Source of the DNA: JACPFV01 sp052386975
GTDB taxonomy: Bacteria; Pseudomonadota; Gammaproteobacteria; Nevskiales; Nevskiaceae
Assembly (NCBI GenBank): GCA_052386975.1
Contig: JBQTJQ010000179.1
Location: 1-21,151 of the forward strand
DNA: 21,151 bases
Direction: 5' to 3'
Numbering within the stretch: position 1 is the stretch's first letter; each line of letters starts with the position of its first letter. Of the stretch, positions 15,279 through 21,014 are shown one piece after another. Position numbers and translations under genes: made by a program. A model generated the notes under the pieces. It worked only from the letters and a program-made list of their open reading frames with translations. It was not told where the DNA came from and ran no database searches.

Positions 15279-15298
15279 CCCGGTGCTGGCGCACCGGG
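15279..15298. terminator. GC-rich hairpin after mtrCAB
   Basis: A perfect 8-bp stem (CCCGGTGC / GCACCGGG, 4-nt loop) lies 62 bp after the mtrB stop and 34 bp beyond the convergent gene's stop. No T tract follows on either strand, so it may only stabilise the transcript end or act with Rho. Confidence 0.4.
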
Positions 15299-15331
15299 AC
15301 GCGGCTTGAGCGGATTGCCGCGGCGGCGCGG

Positions 15332-15649
15332 CTAGCCGATCAGGAACGGCTGCAGCACCGGGGCGAAGCGACGGCGCTGGCGCCGCACGCGGCCGGCGGT
15401 CTTGCGCTGGCGCCGGCGTGGGGCCGGGCGCTCGAGCTGGCTGGCTTCGGTGCGGATCAGCTGCAGCAGCTGCTTGAACGGCGCCGCGGCGCGGGTGCCG
15501 GCGATCGAGCGCTTGAACTGCGCGATGCGATCACGGTGCGCGAGCACCCAGTACAGCGCCGAGTCGGCGGTCATGTGGCGCAGCTCGGCGAGCGCCCTGC
15601 GGCCGTGGCGCCGGGCGGCGCCGAGGTGGGTTCTGGAGGTTCTTGGCAT
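15332..15649 (-). CDS. Small basic hypothetical protein overlapping the WS/DGAT 3' end
   Basis: I do not recognise the family. The 105-residue product has an N-terminal basic segment (MPRTSRTHLGAARRHGRRAL), a plausible helical core (MTADSALYWVLAHRDRIAQF, then PFKQLLQLIRTEASQLER) and a very Arg-rich tail (75-94) ending FAPVLQPFLIG. A CGGAG ribosome site sits about 8 bases before the ATG. Its first 79 bases overlap the 3' end of the WS/DGAT gene in another frame, suggesting translational coupling in one transcript. The Arg-rich tail may bind nucleic acid or associate with lipid or granule surfaces; both are guesses. The core composition looks protein-like, but in GC-rich DNA a spurious ORF cannot be excluded. 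Confidence 0.55.
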   Translation of the reverse strand: MPRTSRTHLGAARRHGRRALAELRHMTADSALYWVLAHRDRIAQFKRSIAGTRAAAPFKQLLQLIRTEASQLERPAPRRRQRKTAGRVRRQRRRFAPVLQPFLIG

Positions 15650-17097
15650 GGCTGGACTCCGTTGGCGGGGATGGCCGGCCAGCGCCGTCGCGCGGCGGGC
15701 CGGATGATCGGGGACGCGCCGAGCATCTGCTCGAGCTCGGCGTGGAACGCATCGATGAGGTGGCGGGGCTGCGGCACCAGAGCGGTGTCGGCCGAGACGC
15801 CGACGGTGACGTGGCCGGCGTAGCTCAGCAGGCTCACGCCGATGCCGATGCCGGCGGCCTGCGGCGGCCAGAACACCACGTTGGCCAGGCGCGCGCCGTC
15901 GACTCTCAGCGCCTCGCGCGGCCCGGGCAGGTTCGAGACCACCGCTGCGGCCTTGTTGCCGAGCAGGCCGACCAGCTGCCTCTCGATCGTGGCCGGCAAT
16001 TGGCCGAAAGCGGCCAGCGTCAGCAGCACCGCCTTCGCTTCCGGCGATTTCTTCAGCGAGGCCATGCGTTCGACGACGACGTCGAGGCGCGCATGCCAGC
16101 CCTCGAGGCCGACCGGCAGGTCCACCAGCACCAGGCCGAAGCTGTTGCCGATGGCCTCCTCGCCGTCGCCGCGCAGGTTCACCGGCACCGCGACGCGCAG
16201 GTTCTGGCCTTCGGGCAGCGGCTTGCCGCCCTGTCGCAGGTAGCGCCCGAACGCGCCGGTCAATGCGGTGAGGAACACGTCGTTGAGCGTGATGCCCTGG
16301 CTGCGGGCGATGCGGCGCACCGCGCCGAGCGCCACGTTGTCGGTCCAGACGACCGCGCGGCGGCCGCTCGGCGGGCGGCGCAGGTGGCGCGGGTGGTCTT
16401 CGGGCAGCAGGATGACGCGGCCGATGGCGGCCAGTGTCTCGCGCAGGCCGGCCAGCTGGCGCCGCAGGTTGCGCGGATGGCGCAGGTCGTCGACGACCAC
16501 CGCGGTGAGGTTCTCGAGCGCGGCGTTGAACGTCTCGAGGCGCTGGATCACTCCGGCCAGCGGTCCGTGGCGCCGCGGCCGCGGCCGCGGCGCATCGCGC
16601 TGCGGCGGCGGCACGCCGTCGCCGAGCGCCAGCATCATCTGCATCATGGCGACGCCGTCGGCGATCGCGTGGTGGGCGCGGAACAGCACGGTGACGCGGC
16701 CGCGGCTGCGCGGGAACACGCAGATGCGCCACAGCGGCAGCGCGCGATCGAGGTCGTGCTCGAGCTCCGCGGCAATCGCGGCGTGCAGCTTGGCCTCGGC
16801 CCGCGGCCCGTCGAGCCGCCGGGTGTGCACGTGGTAGCCGGGGTGCAGGGCGTCGTCCTCGATCCAGGCGTACTCGCCGCCGCGCTCGACCACGCGCTGG
16901 CGGAAGCGGCGCTCGGTGAGCATGCGCTCCACCAGGGTGCGCGTCAGGGCATCCGGGTCGGTGACGTTCTCGAACTCCATGATCGAGGCGACCACCATCG
17001 GGTTGTGCGGAGTGTCCATCTCGAGCCAGGCGCGATCGACCGGATCCATCGGCTCGGGAACCGGTGGCGGCGGCGGCGCGAATTCCAGCGGGCTCAT
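15571..17097 (-). CDS. WS/DGAT: wax ester synthase / diacylglycerol acyltransferase
   Basis: This enzyme makes storage neutral lipid by transferring acyl-CoA to fatty alcohols or diacylglycerol. It has 508 residues. The catalytic HHxxxDG motif is present as HHAIADG (H142, H143, D147). Other family blocks are MDPVDRAWLEMDTPHNPMVV at 17-36, PLWRICVFP (121-129), NDVFLTALTGAFGRYLR, VAVPVNLRG, GNSFGLVLVDLPVG and VVSNLPGPREAL. The last 40 or so residues (from ARRRWPAIP on) are low-complexity and overlap the next gene. The start at 17097 gives a Pro-rich extension; an alternative ATG at 17049 begins right at the conserved domain. An FNR-like box is centred 41.5 bp before 17097, and a TGCAAT hexamer lies at -12 to -7, implying a leaderless message if 17097 is correct. 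Confidence 0.93.
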   Translation of the reverse strand: MSPLEFAPPPPPVPEPMDPVDRAWLEMDTPHNPMVVASIMEFENVTDPDALTRTLVERMLTERRFRQRVVERGGEYAWIEDDALHPGYHVHTRRLDGPRAEAKLHAAIAAELEHDLDRALPLWRICVFPRSRGRVTVLFRAHHAIADGVAMMQMMLALGDGVPPPQRDAPRPRPRRHGPLAGVIQRLETFNAALENLTAVVVDDLRHPRNLRRQLAGLRETLAAIGRVILLPEDHPRHLRRPPSGRRAVVWTDNVALGAVRRIARSQGITLNDVFLTALTGAFGRYLRQGGKPLPEGQNLRVAVPVNLRGDGEEAIGNSFGLVLVDLPVGLEGWHARLDVVVERMASLKKSPEAKAVLLTLAAFGQLPATIERQLVGLLGNKAAAVVSNLPGPREALRVDGARLANVVFWPPQAAGIGIGVSLLSYAGHVTVGVSADTALVPQPRHLIDAFHAELEQMLGASPIIRPAARRRWPAIPANGVQPCQEPPEPTSAPPGATAAGRSPSCAT

Positions 17098-17131
17098 GCG
17101 CTCATTGCAGCGCCGGGCACCCCCCGACGCA

Positions 17132-17145
17132 TTGACCCAAGTCAA
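17132..17145 (-). promoter_or_regulatory. FNR/Anr-like box for the WS/DGAT gene
   Basis: TTGAC-CCAA-GTCAA is a perfect 5-bp palindrome whose centre is exactly 41.5 bp upstream of the ATG at 17097. TGCAAT (minus strand, 17104-17109) fits the -10. Transcription would start at the initiation codon itself. Confidence 0.8.
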
Positions 17146-17151
17146 GGCGCC

Positions 17152-17190
17152 CATTCAAAGGTGTCCATTCAAAGGTGTCAGACACCTTTG
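17152..17190. repeat. REP palindrome preceded by a 14-bp tandem partial copy, abutting the hemN stop
   Basis: A perfect 10-bp inverted repeat (CAAAGGTGTC, central A, complement) occupies 17170-17190. It is preceded by a tandem duplication of CATTCAAAGGTGTC (17152-17165 and 17166-17179), so the left arm is doubled. It lies 1 bp beyond the hemN stop codon. The core matches the two palindromes flanking the RAYT gene at 19.1-19.9 kb. Confidence 0.88.
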
Positions 17191-17191
17191 A

Positions 17192-18589
17192 TCAGATCGT
17201 GGCGGAGTGCCGCCGCGGCGCGCCTGCGGCGGCCGCCGCCAGGTAGGCGTCGAACCCCATCGCGATCGGCCGCAGCAGCAGGCGGCCGGCGCCGGTCACG
17301 CGGATGCCCCTCGCGCGGCGCTCGACCAGGCCGTCATCCTCGAGCGCGCGCAGGCGCCGGAGCTCGGCGGCGAAATGCTCGCGGAAGCCGATGCCGTGGC
17401 GCGCCTCGATGTCGGCGTAGTCCAGGCCGTCGCGGCACATCAGCGCCATGATCACGTCGCGCCGCAGCCGGTCCTCCGGCGTCATGCGCAGGCCCTTCTC
17501 GACCGGCAGGCGGCCGGCGTTGACCAGCGCGTAGTAGTCGTCGAGGCGGCGCGCGTTCTGGCTGTAGGTGTCGTCGAGCGAGCCGATCGAGGTCAAGCCC
17601 AGGCCGAGCAGCTCGAGCTGGCCGCGCGTGGCGTAGCCCTGGAAGTTGCGGTGCAGCGTGCCCTCGCGCCGCGCCACCGCCAGCTCGTCGCCCGGCAGGG
17701 CGAAGTGGTCCATGCCGATGTACTCGTAGCCGGCGGCGGTGAAGCGCGCCACGGTCAGCGCCAGCAGCTCGAGCTTGACCGCCGGCGACGGCAGGTGCTG
17801 GGCGTCGATGTGGCGCTGCGCCTTGAAGCGCTCCGGCAGGTGCGCGTAGCTGTAGGCGGCGATGCGGTCCGGCGCCGCGGCGACGATCAGGTCGAGCGTG
17901 CGTGCCCACGATTCGGGGGTCTGGTACGGCAGCCCGTAGATCAGGTCCACCGACACCGAGCGCATGCCGACGCGGCGCGCCTCGCCGATCAGGTCGAGCG
18001 TGTCCTTCACCGACTGCACGCGGTTCACGGCTTTCTGCACCAGCGGGTCGAAGTCCTGCACGCCGAGGCTGACGCGGTTGAAGCCCATTCCCGCCAGCGC
18101 CTCCATGCGGCCGGCGTGGATGGTGCGCGGGTCGAGCTCGATCGAGTATTCGCGCTGCTCGCTGTCGGTGGTGCCGAAGTGCCGGTCGAGCGCGTCGATG
18201 ACGCGGCCGATCTGGGCATCGTCGAGGAAAGTCGGCGTGCCGCCGCCGAAATGCAGCTGCTCGACGGTGCGCAGGCCCTCGAACAGCGCGCCCTGCAGTT
18301 CGATCTCCTTCTCGAGCGCCTGCAGGTAGCTGGCGCCGGCGCCCCACTGGCGCGTGATGATGCGGTTGCAGCCGCAGTAGAAGCACGGACTGGTGCAGAA
18401 CGGCACGTGCACGTACACCGACAGCGGCGCGCCGGGCCGCGCGGCGCGCGAGCGCTCGGCGGCGGCGCGGTAGTCGTCCTCGCCGAACGCCGGGGTGAAC
18501 TGCAGCGCGGTCGGGTAGGAGGTGTAGCGCGGGCCGGAGCGGTCGTAGCGCCCGACCAGCACGGGGTCCGCCGTGAGCATGGCGATCAT
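17192..18589 (-). CDS. hemN: HemN: oxygen-independent coproporphyrinogen III dehydrogenase
   Basis: This radical-SAM enzyme makes protoporphyrinogen IX without O2, supplying heme for anaerobic growth; the decaheme cytochromes here would need much heme. The protein has 465 residues (E. coli HemN has 457). The [4Fe-4S] motif is C65-x3-C69-x2-C72 followed by GCNRI, preceded by GPRYTSYPTALQF and YVHVPFC. Later blocks include LHFGGGTPTFL, SIELDPRT, FNRVSLGVQDF and DLIYGLPYQTPESW, all typical of true HemN rather than HemW. The start at 18589 or 18580 fits the family N-terminus; neither has a Shine-Dalgarno. An FNR-like box is centred 41.5 bp before 18589 with GAGCAT at -12 to -7, again predicting a leaderless message. 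HemN genes are classic FNR/Anr targets. Confidence 0.96.
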   Translation of the reverse strand: MIAMLTADPVLVGRYDRSGPRYTSYPTALQFTPAFGEDDYRAAAERSRAARPGAPLSVYVHVPFCTSPCFYCGCNRIITRQWGAGASYLQALEKEIELQGALFEGLRTVEQLHFGGGTPTFLDDAQIGRVIDALDRHFGTTDSEQREYSIELDPRTIHAGRMEALAGMGFNRVSLGVQDFDPLVQKAVNRVQSVKDTLDLIGEARRVGMRSVSVDLIYGLPYQTPESWARTLDLIVAAAPDRIAAYSYAHLPERFKAQRHIDAQHLPSPAVKLELLALTVARFTAAGYEYIGMDHFALPGDELAVARREGTLHRNFQGYATRGQLELLGLGLTSIGSLDDTYSQNARRLDDYYALVNAGRLPVEKGLRMTPEDRLRRDVIMALMCRDGLDYADIEARHGIGFREHFAAELRRLRALEDDGLVERRARGIRVTGAGRLLLRPIAMGFDAYLAAAAAGAPRRHSATI

Positions 18590-18623
18590 GGCCGGATGCT
18601 CGACCCCCTGCACCGGCCGCGCA

Positions 18624-18637
18624 TTGACGCAAGTCAA
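18624..18637 (-). promoter_or_regulatory. FNR/Anr-like box for hemN
   Basis: TTGAC-GCAA-GTCAA is a perfect 5-bp palindrome centred exactly 41.5 bp upstream of the hemN ATG at 18589. The -10 candidate is GAGCAT (minus strand, 18596-18601). A second box for the divergent gene lies 26 bp away centre to centre. Confidence 0.82.
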
Positions 18638-18649
18638 GGCTGGCCCGCG

Positions 18650-18663
18650 TTGATGCAGGTCAA
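18650..18663 (+). promoter_or_regulatory. FNR/Anr-like box for the DksA/TraR-type gene
   Basis: TTGAT-GCAG-GTCAA is identical to the rquA box. With the centre at -41.5, transcription would start at 18698 with CATGGT (18686-18691) as -10 and a 22-nt leader to the ATG at 18720. Confidence 0.78.
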
Positions 18664-18719
18664 TGCCGCTGCCCGCCGGCGCGCCCATGGTGGTCGCAGG
18701 CTCCAGCGAATGACCCACC

Positions 18720-19070
18720 ATGAGAACCACCCACGACATCCGGCAGGACCTGGTCTGGACCCGCGACGAACTGACGCGCCGGCTGCAGCGCCTGCGTGAC
18801 GACGCCGGGCATCGCCTGCTGCCACTGTCGGCGGACGCCGGCGATCGCGCCCAGGAAACCCAGAACGACGAAGTGCTCGACCGCCTCGAGTGCTCGACGC
18901 TGGCGCTGGTGAACCAGTACCAGCACGCGATCGCGCGCATCGACCAAGGCCTTTACGGCTTCTGCGAGGAGTGCGACTACCCGATCGAGGCCGGCCGCCT
19001 GGAGGCGGTGCCGCAGGCCACGCGGTGCGGCGTCTGCGCCAGCGATGCGGCGACCCGGGCCGCGGCCTGA
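18720..19070 (+). CDS. DksA/TraR-family zinc-finger protein
   Basis: DksA-type proteins insert a coiled coil into the RNA polymerase secondary channel and adjust initiation, often with ppGpp. This one has 116 residues (E. coli DksA has 151). It shows a coiled-coil region (about 8-75), a tip motif DAGDRA at 39-44 that fits the functional DxxDxA pattern, and a four-Cys zinc finger C82-x2-C85-x17-C103-x2-C106 in the family context GLYGFCEECDYPIEAGRL. With the tip Asp pair and all four Cys kept, it is likely functional rather than a decoy. The Shine-Dalgarno is weak. It is divergent from hemN with its own FNR-like box, suggesting induction at low oxygen. It may link respiration status to the stringent response. 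Confidence 0.9.
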   Translation: MRTTHDIRQDLVWTRDELTRRLQRLRDDAGHRLLPLSADAGDRAQETQNDEVLDRLECSTLALVNQYQHAIARIDQGLYGFCEECDYPIEAGRLEAVPQATRCGVCASDAATRAAA

Positions 19071-19087
19071 GCCACAGCTTCAAAAGC

Positions 19088-19112
19088 TTCAAAGGTGTCA
19101 GACACCTTTGAA
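19088..19112. repeat. REP palindrome, left flank of the RAYT gene
   Basis: A perfect 12-bp inverted repeat (TTCAAAGGTGTC, central A, complement) starts 17 bp after the DksA-like stop. A 9-bp tandem repeat, AGCTTCAAA twice (19076-19084 and 19085-19093), runs into its left arm, echoing the doubled arm at 17152. Its orientation by the central base is opposite to the copy at 19866. Confidence 0.9.
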
Positions 19113-19181
19113 ATTTGCTGGCGCAGCCAGTTGCGCTAGGCTCGGTGGTGCAGCTGGACAACAACAAGAAAAGGGAGCGCC

Positions 19182-19880
19182 ATGCCGCGCCACGCCCGTC
19201 TGCGAGTCGCCGGAATCCCGTTTCACGTCATCCAGCGTGGCCACAATCGCGCGCCGTGTTTCTTCTCCGGCCTCGACCGGACGTGCTACCTGGACGAGCT
19301 GGGGAGGCAGGCTCGCAGCAACGGCGTGGCCGTTCATGCCTACGTCTTGATGACGAACCACGTGCACCTGCTCATGACTGCCGGCAATGCCGACGGCATC
19401 CCGCTCCTCATGAAGGTCTTGGGCCAGAGATACGCTCGCCACGTCAACCGGCAGCGGCAGCGCGTCGGCACGCTCTGGGACGGGCGTTACCGCTCCTGCC
19501 TTGTGGACACCGACGGGTACCTGCTGACCTGCCATCGCTACATCGAGTTGAATCCGGTTCGGGCGGGAATTGTCGAGCATCCCGGCGAATACCCATGGTC
19601 CAGCCATCGGGCCAATGCCCTCGGCGCGCACGACCCGCTCGTATCACCCCACTCGATCATGGATTCGCTGGGTCGTGACCAGGAGGAGCGCCGGACCGCC
19701 TACCGGGAGCTCTTTCGAAATGGTTTGGAGCCGCAGGTCCTCGAGCAGATCCGGTCGAGCACGAACGGCGACTTCGCACTCGGCAGTGAGCGGTTTCAGA
19801 AGGAGATGGCGGACCGCCTGCGACAGCGAGTGACGCGACTGGGCCGAGGCGGAGCCCGGCGGAGGTTCAAAGGTGTCTGA
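19182..19880 (+). CDS. REP-associated tyrosine transposase (RAYT, IS200/IS605-like Y1)
   Basis: This is a single-strand DNA endonuclease of the Y1 HUH family, 232 residues long. It begins MPRHARLRVAGIPFHVIQRGHNR, the usual RAYT opening. The HUH metal site is H60-V-H62 in VLMTNHVHLL. The catalytic tyrosine is Y120 in CHRYIELNPVRAGIV, followed by YPWSSHRA. AAGGGAG precedes the ATG. The last four residues (Phe-Lys-Gly-Val) and the TGA are encoded by the right-hand REP palindrome, so the gene ends inside its own repeat. All catalytic residues are present, so it is probably active. Its coding sequence has less extreme GC and more A/T-ending codons than its neighbours, suggesting more recent arrival. 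Confidence 0.95.
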   Translation: MPRHARLRVAGIPFHVIQRGHNRAPCFFSGLDRTCYLDELGRQARSNGVAVHAYVLMTNHVHLLMTAGNADGIPLLMKVLGQRYARHVNRQRQRVGTLWDGRYRSCLVDTDGYLLTCHRYIELNPVRAGIVEHPGEYPWSSHRANALGAHDPLVSPHSIMDSLGRDQEERRTAYRELFRNGLEPQVLEQIRSSTNGDFALGSERFQKEMADRLRQRVTRLGRGGARRRFKGV

Positions 19881-19890
19881 CACCTTTGAA
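19866..19890. repeat. REP palindrome, right flank; contains the RAYT stop codon
   Basis: A perfect 12-bp inverted repeat (TTCAAAGGTGTC, central T, complement). The RAYT stop TGA uses the central T (19878-19880). The stop codon of the convergent MgtC-type gene begins 3 bp further on, so two genes end within 20 bp of this palindrome. Confidence 0.92.
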
Positions 19891-19892
19891 AT

Positions 19893-21014
19893 TCAGGCGG
19901 CGAACACCAGCGCGCCGGCCGCGAGGCCGGCGACCTGGGCCAGGAAGCTCAGCGCCACCTTCGCCGCGATCGCGCGGCCGGCGACGGTCAGCACCAGCGT
20001 CGCCTTGAACGCCATGTTGGAGACCAGCGCGATCACGATGGCGACCGTGGCCTCCGCGGCGGTCAGCTGGCTGCCGGCCAGCAGGTTGAAGGTCGACAGC
20101 GCGATCGCGTCCATGTCGGCGAGGCCCGAGACCGCGGCGACGGCATAGACGCCCATCGAGCCGGCCCGCTCGTGGAAGGCGGCGCTGACCACCAGCACCA
20201 GCGCGAAGATCGCGCCGAACATCAGCGCCTGGCGCAGGCCGGCGGGGTTGTCGAGTTCGGGCGCCGGCTCGCGCGAGCCGTGCAGCGCCAGCCAGTGGCG
20301 CAGCGGCAGCGCCATGCCGGCGAGCAGGCCCGCGCCGAGCACCGGCGCCAGCACCGGCAGGCCGGCCGGCGCGACCACGCCGGCGAGCACCGCGATGCGC
20401 AGCAGCACCACGAGGTTGGCGATGGCGATGATGACCGCGGCGTTGTTCGCGTGCGCCGGGTCCTCGCGCACCTGCCTCGAGAACACCAGCGTGGTCGCGG
20501 TGCTCGACACCATGCCGCCGAGCAGGCCCAGCAGCGGCACCGCGCCGGACTGCGGCGTCAGGCGCAGCGCCGCGTAGCCCGCGAGGGAGAGGCCGGAGGT
20601 CAGCACCACCATCAACCAGATCGTGTAGGGATTCAGCGCGCCGTAGGGACCGTAGCCCCGATCCGGCAGCACCGGCAGCACGACGAACGTGATCAGCGCG
20701 AACTGCAGGAACGAGACGATGTCCTGGCGCGTGAGCCGCTGCGTGATGCCGTGGAGCTCGGCCTTGAAGTACAGCAGCGCGGTGGCGCCGAGCGCCAGCG
20801 CCACCGCCAGTTGGCGGTGGCCGTGCCACAGCATCGCACCGAGCAGGAAGCACAGCAGCAGCGCGACGGTGGTCGTGGTGTCGGGGGCCTCGTCGGCGTC
20901 GCCGCGGTGGTGGTCGGCCGAGATCATCATCGCCACCAGGCCGGCCGCCACCACCGGTAACAACCAGGGGCTCGCCGCCTGCTGCGCGATCATCGCGGTG
21001 GCGGTGCCGGTCAC
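19893..21014 (-). CDS. MgtC/SapB-family DUF4010 membrane protein, 5' end missing
   Basis: This is a polytopic membrane protein (about 370 residues visible, up to 10 hydrophobic segments). Its C-terminal half shows DUF4010 features: SGLADMDAIALSTFNLLAG, then VAIVIALVSNMAFKATLVLTVAGR. The central part has GLLGGMVSSTATTLVFSRQVRED. The family often joins an MgtC-like N-terminal domain to DUF4010; the transported substrate is uncertain. The sequence is family-like only from about VTGTATAMIAQQ (codon at 21014) onward. The expected preceding block, GLRTF-LVG, is not in this frame but appears on the opposite strand at 21015-21044. The open frame continues to the window edge but reads as shadow sequence, so the N-terminal 50 or so residues are lost or displaced. 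It converges on the RAYT gene. Confidence 0.85.
   Translation of the reverse strand: MTGTATAMIAQQAASPWLLPVVAAGLVAMMISADHHRGDADEAPDTTTTVALLLCFLLGAMLWHGHRQLAVALALGATALLYFKAELHGITQRLTRQDIVSFLQFALITFVVLPVLPDRGYGPYGALNPYTIWLMVVLTSGLSLAGYAALRLTPQSGAVPLLGLLGGMVSSTATTLVFSRQVREDPAHANNAAVIIAIANLVVLLRIAVLAGVVAPAGLPVLAPVLGAGLLAGMALPLRHWLALHGSREPAPELDNPAGLRQALMFGAIFALVLVVSAAFHERAGSMGVYAVAAVSGLADMDAIALSTFNLLAGSQLTAAEATVAIVIALVSNMAFKATLVLTVAGRAIAAKVALSFLAQVAGLAAGALVFAA

Larger units (their letters stand above)
19088..19890 (+). mobile_element. REP-RAYT element: transposase gene between inverted REP palindromes
   Basis: The RAYT gene is bracketed by two 25-bp palindromes identical except for the central base (A at left, T at right), meaning they are inverted copies of one sequence. 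This arrangement is typical of REP-associated tyrosine transposases, which are thought to act on such palindromes. No tnpB, target duplication or long terminal repeats are seen. Dispersed copies at 17152-17190 and 6171-6191 fit non-autonomous REPs from the same family. Confidence 0.85.

Noticed and set aside
17207..18799. 530-codon plus-strand open frame opposite hemN
   Set aside because: Antisense to a well-conserved radical-SAM gene; composition is typical of shadow frames.
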